From UBA9732 sp963609725 (GTDB lineage: Bacteria > Spirochaetota > Spirochaetia > Sphaerochaetales > Sphaerochaetaceae), in assembly GCA_963609725.1 (NCBI GenBank), contig CAVDLI010000021.1:1-23590 (forward strand): a stretch of 23,590 nt of DNA. Reading direction: 5' to 3'. The position numbers were made by a program, and so were the translations under genes. The notes under the pieces are model-generated. The model ran no database searches. It was not told the DNA's origin and saw only the letters and a list, made by a program, of their open reading frames with translations. Shown in pieces: positions 15,799-23,427 of the stretch; the first letter of the stretch is position 1; each line of letters begins with the position of its first letter.

Positions 15799-16725
15799 CT
15801 ATTTCTCATTATCGTGTTCCAGTTCAGGGTGTGCTTTATCAAATGCTTTTAATAAATCATTTGTATCAATGTGAGTGTAAATCTCAGTAGTGCGAATATC
15901 TTTGTGACCTAAAAGCTCCTGTACAGACCTTAAATCTGCACCACGTTGAAGCAAATGAGTTGCAAAACTATGTCTTAAAGTATGTACTTTGGAATAAACT
16001 CCAGCTTTTTCACAATAAATCTTTAATCTATTCCAAATCTCTTGCCTTGAAATTGAATCATCTTGCCTATCAACAAACATATATTGAGACTTACGCTTAC
16101 CCAAAATTGATACACGAGACCCTTTTATATAAGAATTAAGCCAGGAAATAGCAACATCACCAACAGGAATCATCCTTTCTTTATTGCCTTTTCCCAGCAC
16201 AATAATTCTTTTTTCTTCAGGATAAAATTTGTTGATTTTCAAATTTGCACACTCACTTACTCTAAGACCACAAGAGTAAATAAGTTCAAACATAGTTCTG
16301 TCTCTAAATCCAATGTCTGTTGAAGTATCAATAGCATTTAGTATTTTTTCAACTGAATTATAATCAATAATTTTAGGAAGATTTTTAGGCTCTTTTGTAT
16401 TTGGAATTAATTCAGTAGGGTCATCTTCTCTTATGCGATTGTTCATAAGAAACAAAAAGAACATTCTTAAAGAAGTAATGATTTTAGACATCGTGCGAGG
16501 CGACAATGAGCCATCCTGTCTTCCTTCATTTGCCCGCCAAATAAGAAATTCTCTAATTTGTAAAGTATTAACAGTCTTATATGAAAGGCCTTCTTCGTCT
16601 AAAAAATCTAAAAAGCATGCTATCTCACGCTTATAACAATCTCTTGTAGCGCTAGATGCATGCCTTTCAATAAGTAAACTTTCACAAAAGTCATCTAGAA
16701 TTTCATTATCAAAACTAGAACTCAT
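15799..16725 (-). CDS. xerD: Tyrosine recombinase XerD-like
   Basis: The second Xer recombinase of the window, expected to pair with XerC at dif near the terminus during division. It has 308 residues with the SAM-like DNA-binding domain (about 5-110) and all catalytic residues: R155 (GLRVSE), K179 (LGKGNK), H248 and R251 (HTLRHSF), H274 (GHKDI) and Y283 (EIYTH). Its ATG shares one base with the ftsZ stop (TAATG), so translation is coupled to the division operon. XerD rather than XerC is inferred from length and because the other copy is with hslVU. Confidence 0.9.
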   Translation of the reverse strand: MSSSFDNEILDDFCESLLIERHASSATRDCYKREIACFLDFLDEEGLSYKTVNTLQIREFLIWRANEGRQDGSLSPRTMSKIITSLRMFFLFLMNNRIREDDPTELIPNTKEPKNLPKIIDYNSVEKILNAIDTSTDIGFRDRTMFELIYSCGLRVSECANLKINKFYPEEKRIIVLGKGNKERMIPVGDVAISWLNSYIKGSRVSILGKRKSQYMFVDRQDDSISRQEIWNRLKIYCEKAGVYSKVHTLRHSFATHLLQRGADLRSVQELLGHKDIRTTEIYTHIDTNDLLKAFDKAHPELEHDNEK

Positions 16726-17981
16726 TACTTGTTATCATCATCCTGTCTTTGATATCTCAAAATTGCAGGGAAAGAATAATCATTTGAACCTGAATTCTGT
16801 GATTGTCTTCTGCCCAACTGCTGTTGTAAATCTTGCCATCTATTAACAGAAATAACTTCTTCTGGTTTTCTTTGTGCAGTCTCTTGAGATACTGCTTGAC
16901 TAGAAGTGTTTTGGCTTGGTTGAGAAATCTTGCTGTCAGAAGAATTTAAGAATTGATCAAAACGTTTTTTTGGTTTCTCAAACTCAGGAATATCAACATT
17001 GACAGTTTCTCTTTCAAATCCAGTTGCAACAACAGTAACTTTTACTTTGTCACCCAAATCCGGGTTATATGCTTGACCTGCAATGATTAGAGCATCTTGG
17101 TCACAGTTCTCAGTTATCATTTCAACGACATCTTGATACTCTTGCAATGTAAGACCATCACTTGCTGTAAGATTAACAAGAACGCTCTTTGCTCCATCAA
17201 TCTTTGCATTTTCAAGAAGAGGATTGTTAATAGCTTGTCTTGCTGCATCAACCGCTCTATTTGCACCTTCTCCAAGGCCAATACCCATAATGGCATCGCC
17301 TTTGCCTTTCATAACAGTTCTAACATCTGCAAAGTCAATGTTTATTTCTCCAGGCTCTGTGATGAGTTCAGAAATACCCTGAACCCCCTGTCGCAAGACG
17401 TCATCGGCCATTAAGAAAGCCTGTTTAATTGGAGTGTTATTTTCAGCAACCTTAAGGAGATACTGGTTTGGAATGAGAATAAGAGTATCAACCTGCTTTC
17501 TTAGCCTATCAATACCGTCATTTGCAAATTGCAATTTTTTTCTGCCTTCAAAAGCAAAAGGTGTAGTAACAACAGCAACAGTCAGGATATTCATTCCCTT
17601 AGCAATCTCTGCAACAACAGGAGCCGCACCTGTACCAGTTCCACCTCCCATGCCGGCGGTGATAAACACCATATCTGTACCTTCAAGGAGACTTCTAATC
17701 TCGTCTTTGCTCTCTTCTGCTGCTTTTTGTCCCATCTCTGGAATACCACCAGCTCCAAGACCACCAGTAAGCTCTTTTCCAATAGGGATTCTTACTTGGG
17801 CATTAGAACGTTGCAAAGCTTGGACATCTGTATTCATTGCCACAAAAGTGACCTTCTTTAGACCACTTGCAATCATTCTGTTTACAGCGTTACCACCAGC
17901 TCCTCCAACGCCAACTACTTTGATATCTGTAGGAGGTGTTTGCTCATCGTGTAACAAATCTTCAATTATGCCAAAATCCAT
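16725..17981 (-). CDS. ftsZ: Cell division GTPase FtsZ
   Basis: Polymerises at midcell as the scaffold of the divisome. The start ATG at 17981 has AAGAGG eight bases upstream; an in-frame TTG at 17999 would add six residues. The 418-residue protein has VVGVGGAGGNAVN (22-34), the tubulin signature GGGTGTG (112-118), the T7 loop NIDFADVRTVM, a Gln/Ser-rich linker (about 325-400), and a C-terminal peptide SFPAILRYQ that matches the FtsA-binding tail, followed by a short charged end. A GCAATA/TATTGC inverted repeat (17996-18008) covers the ftsA stop just before the ribosome site. Confidence 0.98.
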   Translation of the reverse strand: MDFGIIEDLLHDEQTPPTDIKVVGVGGAGGNAVNRMIASGLKKVTFVAMNTDVQALQRSNAQVRIPIGKELTGGLGAGGIPEMGQKAAEESKDEIRSLLEGTDMVFITAGMGGGTGTGAAPVVAEIAKGMNILTVAVVTTPFAFEGRKKLQFANDGIDRLRKQVDTLILIPNQYLLKVAENNTPIKQAFLMADDVLRQGVQGISELITEPGEINIDFADVRTVMKGKGDAIMGIGLGEGANRAVDAARQAINNPLLENAKIDGAKSVLVNLTASDGLTLQEYQDVVEMITENCDQDALIIAGQAYNPDLGDKVKVTVVATGFERETVNVDIPEFEKPKKRFDQFLNSSDSKISQPSQNTSSQAVSQETAQRKPEEVISVNRWQDLQQQLGRRQSQNSGSNDYSFPAILRYQRQDDDNK

Positions 17982-18007
17982 ATTAAAAACCTCTTGCAAT
18001 AATATTG

Positions 18008-19252
18008 CTAAACTATCGTCTTAAAGAAACTTGCTATTTTACCAAACAAGCCTTCTTTCTTTTTTGTTCTTTTTTCTTGTTTTACTCTGCTTCCACTAGA
18101 GTTTGTAGCTTTGCGTGCCTCTGTTTTCAAAAGTCCAAGCACTGTTGTATATTTTGGATTTATATACGATCTATCAAGCCCGGAAAGAGCCTCTGGGAAG
18201 CCAATCCTTGCCTGCATTCTAAATATCTCAGAAGCAAGCTCTGTAACACCAGAAAGAAGTGAACCGCCACCAACAAGAACAACTCCACCTCCAAATGTTC
18301 CTTGAGAAAGCTTACTATCCAAATCTTTCTTAAGAATTGAGAAGATTTCAGCCATTCTTGGCTCAATTATCTTGCAAAGCTCTCTCTTTGGCATTTGAAT
18401 TGGAGGAAGTCCTCCAACTTGAGGAATAATTATTTTCTCATCTGGAGAAACAGACGGAATATAACAACAACCGCTTTCAACCTTAACTTGCTCTGCAACC
18501 ATTTTGGGCTTATTGAGAATATAAGCAATGTCGTTAGTAACATTGCTAGAGCCCAAATCAACGCCACCAACATAGAAAGGAGAACCATTTTGGTAGACAA
18601 TCATGTTTGTTGTACTGCCACCAATGTTAATAAGAATTGTTCCCATTTCTTTTTCATCTGCACTTAAAACGACATCAGCATCTGCAAGCTGTGAGAGAAT
18701 AATTCTAGATGAATTAATTCCAGCTCTTTGCAATGTTCTTCTAGTATTTGCACAATTACTTGCTGACCCAGTTACAATGAGCACACGACTTTCTAATCTA
18801 TGACCTGTCATATCAACAGGGTCTTTTATCCCACTTTTCCCATCTACAGAAAAATCTTGCACAAGAGTATGAAGAATTTCTCTATCAGCAGGCAGTTCAA
18901 AGGCCCTTGCTACTTCCAAAGAGTGATATATGTCATTTGAAGAAATCTCTAAGTCTTTAGTGTTTATTCCAACAACACCTTGCGAAGGATATCCAGCAAT
19001 AGAAGCACCGCCAACTCCGGTAATTACACTTTGAACTTCTACACCCGCTTGCAATTCAGCTTCTTGGATAACAGAGGAGATAGTTTTTAAGGTCTGCTCT
19101 ATATTAACGACAACGCCAGACCTAACGCCTTCACTAGGTCGTTCGCATATGCTGTCAACCATGAGTTGACCTTCTTTTGAAAGAGAGCCAACCACGGCTC
19201 TGACCCAAGATGAGCCTATATCTAAGCCCATAAGTATCTTCTCAGAAGCCAC
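18008..19252 (-). CDS. ftsA: Cell division protein FtsA
   Basis: An actin-like ATPase that tethers FtsZ to the membrane. The 414-residue product has the phosphate-1 motif MGLDIGSSWVRA (8-19), INIGGSTTNM as phosphate-2, and VLVGGGSLLSGV as the adenosine motif. A basic linker (KQEKRTKKKEG) leads to a C-terminal amphipathic helix GLFGKIASFFKTIV that fits membrane targeting. The start is GTG at 19252 with a perfect AGGAGG seven bases upstream, 11 bp after ftsQ. It precedes ftsZ by 26 bp. Confidence 0.97.
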   Translation of the reverse strand: MASEKILMGLDIGSSWVRAVVGSLSKEGQLMVDSICERPSEGVRSGVVVNIEQTLKTISSVIQEAELQAGVEVQSVITGVGGASIAGYPSQGVVGINTKDLEISSNDIYHSLEVARAFELPADREILHTLVQDFSVDGKSGIKDPVDMTGHRLESRVLIVTGSASNCANTRRTLQRAGINSSRIILSQLADADVVLSADEKEMGTILINIGGSTTNMIVYQNGSPFYVGGVDLGSSNVTNDIAYILNKPKMVAEQVKVESGCCYIPSVSPDEKIIIPQVGGLPPIQMPKRELCKIIEPRMAEIFSILKKDLDSKLSQGTFGGGVVLVGGGSLLSGVTELASEIFRMQARIGFPEALSGLDRSYINPKYTTVLGLLKTEARKATNSSGSRVKQEKRTKKKEGLFGKIASFFKTIV

Positions 19253-19263
19253 TACACGTCCTC

Positions 19264-20010
19264 CTAAGTCCTTTTGACTAAAGTATTAGCATACAAGTCA
19301 AAAATGACAACATTGCCACTTGCGGTTGACTGGTCCTTAATCACAGCCAATGCTTCATCAAGGCGTTGAACGCTCACTAGCTCACGGACATAGAGCTGAG
19401 AATTACAAGACGGGAGCCAAAGGACAAGTCTTCCGAAATCGCTACCGTTATTATTATCGTATTTAATATTTGTTATCAAGTTATTTGAACTCAAATGTTC
19501 CACTAGTGGAATCATTTGCAAGAAGCCGGTATCACTGCCCCATTTAAGTATCATTTGCGCATAAGCAGGGTTAAGTTCTACCACCGGAAGACTGTCAAAA
19601 TCTTTCCATGTTTGCTCCGTAGCAGATACAAGTTTTCCATCATAAGCCACAAAATAAGAAAAACTTCCATCATCTTCTTGGCAAAATGCTTTGAGGTTAT
19701 AACTAAAGTAATGCAATGTTATCATTAGTTTATTTGGATAATAGCGCTTGACTTCAACAGACTCTACTCCAGAGAATGAAGACAGTTTCTTTTTTAGAGC
19801 TTTTGTACTGATTTCCAGTATATTCATACCCCTTAATGGATTAATTACTCTTTCAATATCAGAATTAACACTTGATACAGGACCAGTAATCGTAATTTCT
19901 ATGTCTGTAACATTAAAATATGAAAGGTTACGCAACCCAACATACACGCCAGCACATAAAAGAAAGAAGAGAAGAATTATTATTAAAAGCTCAAGCTTTC
20001 TAGAAATCAT
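19264..20010 (-). CDS. ftsQ: Cell division protein FtsQ/DivIB
   Basis: A bitopic divisome protein linking cytoplasmic and periplasmic parts. The 248-residue product has a short basic N-terminus, one membrane span (about 8-27), a POTRA domain (about 33-102: FNVTDIEITI, INPLRGMNILEIS, GVESVEVKRYYPNKLMITL), then a beta domain (about 115-245). Position between ftsW and ftsA supports the assignment. The ATG at 20010 has AAGG sequences nearby but not at ideal spacing. Confidence 0.88.
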   Translation of the reverse strand: MISRKLELLIIILLFFLLCAGVYVGLRNLSYFNVTDIEITITGPVSSVNSDIERVINPLRGMNILEISTKALKKKLSSFSGVESVEVKRYYPNKLMITLHYFSYNLKAFCQEDDGSFSYFVAYDGKLVSATEQTWKDFDSLPVVELNPAYAQMILKWGSDTGFLQMIPLVEHLSSNNLITNIKYDNNNGSDFGRLVLWLPSCNSQLYVRELVSVQRLDEALAVIKDQSTASGNVVIFDLYANTLVKRT

Positions 20011-20039
20011 GCCTTATTTCAAACCTTACTAACTTATTG

Positions 20040-20059
20040 TCAAACATTTTCAAACATTT
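20040..20059. repeat. 10-bp tandem duplication at the ftsW stop
   Basis: TCAAACATTT is present twice head to tail, covering the ftsW TGA (20050-20052) and the bases just after it. The duplication duplicates the FENV-stop coding bases and probably reflects slippage. Confidence 0.6.
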
Positions 20060-21255
20060 TCAAAATCATACTTCTCAGGAAACATTAGTTCGTCTTGAAT
20101 TGTCTCAACAGCTTTTGGACTTTCATCATTCTTTTGGCATGCAGCCTTGTAAATAAGACCACAAGAAAGCATTACAGGAACTATTTCAAACCCATAAGAA
20201 AAAAATGGAAGCGACAAGCCAACACCAGGAATACAGTCAAGTAACCAAGATATATTAATAATTACTTGCCACAATAGTATTGTTGTGCACCCAAGAGCAA
20301 GATTTGAATAAAAGTTATCCTGATTTCTTAATGCTTTAGATATACGATATCCTATAAACCCAAGAAAAATGAATATGCAAATTAGGATTATAGCACCAAT
20401 AAATCCTGTTTCTTCGCAAATATTTGCAAAAATACACTTGCCTGCCATATCAACAATTTCACCGGTTTTATGTTCTCCCATTCCCAATCCTTTACCTAGC
20501 CAAGAACCACTGGAAATAGCCTCTCTTATTGCAGAGTTTTGCATAATTTGGTCATTTGTTGCTGTGCTAGGAACAAAAAATCTTGTTACCGATAATAACA
20601 TATTTGACTTAGAGAGAATTATTGCAAGCACTGGAACAAGAACATACAGCACAATAAGAATCATGCCAAAGACACCCACTCCACCACCAATGAACATCAC
20701 AGCGCCAAGGCCTGCGAACATAAGCGCATAAGAGAAATTTCTTTGTAACATTAAAAGAACAAGCACTAGAAGACATCCAAGGCCAGGAACTACCAACTGC
20801 CTTAACTTTGTAATTGAATTATCTCTATTTGAAAAATAAAGAGACATATACATTACAGTTGCAACAAATAAAAATCCTATTGTATCAGATGACAATAAAA
20901 TTTCTTTCTGTGATATAACATCAAAAAGAAGAATTCCAATACATGCCAAAAGAAATACGGGAGATATTATCTTTATAAGTGTCGTTGGAAATACATTTAC
21001 AAGTACAAATAATAATATGCCAATTGCAAGGTATATGCATTGATTTACAAGATAATAGTAGTGATTTAAGCCACATTTTACAGCAGTAGGAAAACTTGCT
21101 GAATATACACACACTAAGCCCAAAAGTGAAAGTATGCACACAATACAAATTAAAACAAAGGAGCTTTTGACACTAGCTCCTTGTTTTGTTTTAATTCTTT
21201 GCTCTTTTTGAACCTCTCCCATAAAGTTCCAATCATCATAACTGGCTCTTCCCAT
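20050..21255 (-). CDS. ftsW: Divergent SEDS-family division protein FtsW
   Basis: SEDS proteins polymerise peptidoglycan at the septum. This 401-residue membrane protein has about ten hydrophobic spans and the right neighbours for FtsW. However, signature residues are altered. The extracellular loop aligns without gaps to typical FtsW from GLG to IFA, yet LPExxTDFIFA reads IVDMAGKCIFA, replacing the catalytic Asp with Lys273. The QPD(F/L)G motif reads QRNFS (171-175), the RRW segment is absent, and GIPLPFISYGGSS reads GLSLPFFSYGFEI. The ATG at 21255 has GAGG seven bases upstream; the ATG at 21261 is too close to it. Context makes FtsW the best name, but catalytic activity is doubtful. Confidence 0.85.
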   Translation of the reverse strand: MGRASYDDWNFMGEVQKEQRIKTKQGASVKSSFVLICIVCILSLLGLVCVYSASFPTAVKCGLNHYYYLVNQCIYLAIGILLFVLVNVFPTTLIKIISPVFLLACIGILLFDVISQKEILLSSDTIGFLFVATVMYMSLYFSNRDNSITKLRQLVVPGLGCLLVLVLLMLQRNFSYALMFAGLGAVMFIGGGVGVFGMILIVLYVLVPVLAIILSKSNMLLSVTRFFVPSTATNDQIMQNSAIREAISSGSWLGKGLGMGEHKTGEIVDMAGKCIFANICEETGFIGAIILICIFIFLGFIGYRISKALRNQDNFYSNLALGCTTILLWQVIINISWLLDCIPGVGLSLPFFSYGFEIVPVMLSCGLIYKAACQKNDESPKAVETIQDELMFPEKYDFENV

Positions 21256-21257
21256 TG

Positions 21258-21389
21258 TCATACCTCAAGAATATCTTCAACACATAAACGAAAACTAAGC
21301 CCATCCAAGTCTAAACGACCTTGTAAAAGATAACCAAGTAAGATAACCAAGTACAAGGCCATTAAGAACAAAACAAACAAGTCAGGCAA
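21258..21389 (-). CDS. Possible small single-span membrane protein coupled to ftsW
   Basis: An open frame of 43 codons from a TTG at 21389 (or 34 from the ATG at 21362) fills the space between ftsL and ftsW. It would encode a hydrophobic segment (LFVLFLMALYLVILLGYLL) followed by QGRLDLDGLSFRLCVEDILE. Its TGA (21258-21260) overlaps an ATG in ATGA fashion six bases before the chosen ftsW start, as expected for coupled genes, and its last codons contain the ftsW ribosome site. Ribosome sites for the small frame itself are weak. I do not recognise a family. It may be a genuine small divisome protein, the remnant of a lost larger gene, or chance. Confidence 0.4.
   Translation of the reverse strand: MPDLFVLFLMALYLVILLGYLLQGRLDLDGLSFRLCVEDILEV
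21319..21358 (-). repeat. 13-bp tandem repeat inside a 7-bp stem
   Basis: AAGATAACCAAGT occurs twice head to tail (21327-21339, 21340-21352). The pair is flanked by CCTTGTA (21319-21325) and TACAAGG (21352-21358), which can form a stem. It overlaps the hydrophobic codons of the small frame upstream of ftsW. Confidence 0.6.
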
Positions 21390-21413
21390 GATAAATTCTA
21401 CTCAAATAAGAAC

Positions 21414-21746
21414 TTACCTTGCAGTTTGAACATTGGAACTTGCAACAGCACTAGTAGAATTATCTCCTCCAATTTGTTTGAATACAATATTGCGCTCAGT
21501 AGATTGTTCAATTAAGTATTCAGGTGTCATCTTAGAAGCAATTGAAGCTGTCAAAATCATCTTTGTCTCTTCATTTTCCTTAAGTAGAGTCTCGCTCTTA
21601 GAAAGACTTCTTCTAAGCTGAGAATTTGTAGCAGACTGCCAAATAGGAACTAAAAGACATACACTAATGAGAAAAATCAAAAAAATGATTGACGACTTAC
21701 TAAAAAAACTACTGCTGTTAAAATTTCTTTCACTGCTTTTCTTCAT
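21414..21746 (-). CDS. ftsL: FtsL-like division protein
   Basis: A 110-residue bitopic protein: Ser-rich cytoplasmic N-terminus (1-18), one membrane span (about 19-36), a coiled-coil-like segment (about 40-68, LRRSLSKSETLLKENEETK) and a Ser/Thr-rich tail. FtsL is poorly conserved in sequence, so the call rests on size, topology and position directly after rsmH. It would join FtsQ and FtsB to control septal synthesis. The start overlaps rsmH by 17 bases and has AGGAG upstream. Confidence 0.7.
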   Translation of the reverse strand: MKKSSERNFNSSSFFSKSSIIFLIFLISVCLLVPIWQSATNSQLRRSLSKSETLLKENEETKMILTASIASKMTPEYLIEQSTERNIVFKQIGGDNSTSAVASSNVQTAR

Positions 21747-22677
21747 GCCTCTGCTCCTTTAATTTGTATTTATTTATTTTTCCCTTTTCCGTTTTCAGTT
21801 GTTGTAATTTCTCAACAACTCTAAGTTTTGCACTTCTAGATGGAGGATTTTCCTCGCATTCCTGTTTTGATGGCTCAATTGGCTTTTTTGTGAGAATTTC
21901 AAGCTCTTCCCAATGATTTTTGAAAAACCACTTTACAGGTCTATCTTCAAGAGAATGAAACGTAATTACAGCTAGCCTTCCTCCGGCTTTTAATGCTTTA
22001 ACAGCGCCACTTAAAGCAGGCTCAATTCTATCAAGCTCTCCATTGACTTCTATTCTCAAAGCCTGAAAAGTCTTTGTAGCCGGATGAATTTTTCTATGCT
22101 TATACTCATATGGAACAGCATTCCAAATAATGTCTGCAAGTTCTTTTGTACTTTCTATCTCTTTGCTCTCTCTATAATCACAAATAGCATTTGCAATACG
22201 TCTTGAATATCTCTCTTCTCCATAATTGAAAATAACATTTGCAAGAGAATTCACATCATACGTATTTACAATAGTGGCAGCACAAAGACTACCATTACAA
22301 CCAAGGCGCATATCCAAAGGCTCATCATTCTTAAAACTAAACCCCCTACCAGATTCAACATAATGAAACACACTTATTCCAAGGTCAAATAAGACAAGAT
22401 CAACTTGAGGGCCGTCATAATGTGTCCAGAAATCATCAAAACACGTATTTATAGCCTTAAACCTGTCACCAAACTCGCTAAGCCTAGACATGGCCTTCTT
22501 TATGATATTCTCATCTCTATCAAGACCGATTACTTTGAGTTTTTGATATTTTTCCAAAAACAATTTCGAATGGCCACCTTCTCCCAATGTACAGTCAACA
22601 AGAATGCTGTCTTCTTTTTTTGGGACAAGATATTGAAGAACTTCATTGTGCATAACAGGATAATGGACAAACTGCAT
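21730..22677 (-). CDS. rsmH: 16S rRNA (cytosine-N4) methyltransferase RsmH (MraW)
   Basis: Methylates C1402 of 16S rRNA with S-adenosylmethionine. The 315-residue product has the opening HYPVMHNEVLQYL, SAM-binding DCTLGEGGHS (28-37), GLDRDENI, DLVLFDLGIS, GRGFSF with PLDMR, HPATKTFQALRIEVN and ITFHSLEDRPVKWFF. Standard length. The ATG lies two bases after the mraZ stop, suggesting coupling; no strong ribosome site of its own is seen. Confidence 0.97.
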   Translation of the reverse strand: MQFVHYPVMHNEVLQYLVPKKEDSILVDCTLGEGGHSKLFLEKYQKLKVIGLDRDENIIKKAMSRLSEFGDRFKAINTCFDDFWTHYDGPQVDLVLFDLGISVFHYVESGRGFSFKNDEPLDMRLGCNGSLCAATIVNTYDVNSLANVIFNYGEERYSRRIANAICDYRESKEIESTKELADIIWNAVPYEYKHRKIHPATKTFQALRIEVNGELDRIEPALSGAVKALKAGGRLAVITFHSLEDRPVKWFFKNHWEELEILTKKPIEPSKQECEENPPSRSAKLRVVEKLQQLKTEKGKINKYKLKEQRHEEKQ

Positions 22678-22679
22678 AA

Positions 22680-23132
22680 CTATTTACCCATCCTTTGCAT
22701 GCTAAGCTCATTGCCAGCTTCTTCAAGCATACCTTTATATTGCACAATATATTCTTCATATTTTTTGGCACTCATTATTTCAACTTTGTCCTTTGTGCCT
22801 TGTATTACACATTCACTCTTTGGCTCAAGATTAGCAAACTCTCTTAAAAGTTGAGGGATACTAAGCCTTCCCGCTTTGTCTAATTCAACTTCACGCGCAG
22901 GAGCTATTACCATCATATTTATGATTCGTGAGTTTTTATTAAAAGAAGCAAGAGGACTGTAGTTTACTTCTCTGTCTAGTGCATCAAAATCTTCTTTTCT
23001 AAAAAGCCATAAAGTGTTGTCTACAGACTTGGTAAGTAAAAGATTATCAAAAGAACCTAGTTGCTCCCTAATTTTTGGAGGTATCATGAGGCGTCCTTTT
23101 TCATCTATGGTGTTTCTGTATTCACCTGTCAT
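22680..23132 (-). CDS. mraZ: Transcriptional regulator MraZ
   Basis: A ring-forming DNA-binding protein that controls its own division operon. The 150-residue product has two SpoVT/AbrB-like repeats, each with the DxxGR motif: TIDEKGRLMIPPKIRE (8-23) and VELDKAGRLSIPQLLRE in the second half. It is the first gene of the cluster. The only ribosome-site-like sequence is AGTGG, which is itself one of the repeated upstream boxes. Confidence 0.95.
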   Translation of the reverse strand: MTGEYRNTIDEKGRLMIPPKIREQLGSFDNLLLTKSVDNTLWLFRKEDFDALDREVNYSPLASFNKNSRIINMMVIAPAREVELDKAGRLSIPQLLREFANLEPKSECVIQGTKDKVEIMSAKKYEEYIVQYKGMLEEAGNELSMQRMGK

Positions 23133-23137
23133 TTTTT

Positions 23138-23206
23138 ACCACTTTACTGTATATTTTGGGTAAATTTTGGGAAAACTTACCACTAGTAAGGAAAAATTAC
23201 TCCACT
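23138..23206 (-). promoter_or_regulatory. Candidate MraZ-binding boxes
   Basis: On the minus strand AGTGG occurs at 23139-23143, 23180-23184 and 23202-23206 (as AGTGGT, AGTGGT and AGTGGA), 41 and 22 bp apart. On the plus strand ATTTTGGG occurs at 23153-23160 and 23164-23171, an 11-bp period. MraZ of other bacteria binds short G-rich direct repeats at about 10-bp spacing before mraZ, so either set could be the operator. The box nearest the ATG replaces the usual ribosome site. Confidence 0.4.
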
Positions 23207-23346
23207 TCATGAGATATCGCAACAGTAAATCTATATAAAAATTCAACAATTTTTACCTAATTTTTAATACTACTTAACAAAGGTAAACTAAAGAGGAAAT
23301 TATGTTTGTTTTATTCAACGTTCTAAAAAACCTCGACAATATAAAA
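23207..23346. other. AT-rich region upstream of mraZ
   Basis: About 140 bases of very AT-rich sequence between the mraZ boxes and the terminator. It must hold the division-operon promoter, but no single -35/-10 pair stands out (TTGTTA and TTGTTG occur on the minus strand). An 18-codon rightward frame at 23302-23358 is mentioned under rejected items. Confidence 0.4.
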
Positions 23347-23377
23347 ATACCGCCATAGGAAAGCCCTACAGCGGTAT
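23347..23377 (-). terminator. Terminator of the outer-membrane protein gene
   Basis: ATACCGC (23347-23353) and GCGGTAT (23371-23377) pair, with an inner CCTA/TAGG stem after a TG/CA-type interruption. On the minus strand the stem runs directly into TTTTAT. It separates the leftward gene at the right edge from the mraZ operon. Confidence 0.8.
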
Positions 23378-23427
23378 CAAAATTGATAAATTTGTTAATA
23401 AAACTTTATTATGCAAAAGTTGCAAAA

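Noticed and set aside
12973..16725. Two tyrosine recombinases as signs of an integrated element
   Set aside because: Both have the features and neighbours of chromosomal XerC and XerD, and no attachment sites, cargo or other mobile genes are seen.
17529..18024. Long antisense frames over ftsZ
   Set aside because: They follow the codon pattern of ftsZ on the other strand, have Ser/Pro-rich composition and no motif or ribosome site.
19957..20010. ftsQ hydrophobic start as a signal peptide of a secreted protein
   Set aside because: No cleavage site follows, and the POTRA-like domain plus gene position fit a bitopic FtsQ.
23302..23358. 18-codon rightward frame with AGAGG before its ATG
   Set aside because: Very short, overlaps the outer-membrane gene terminator and faces away from both neighbours; chance is likely.
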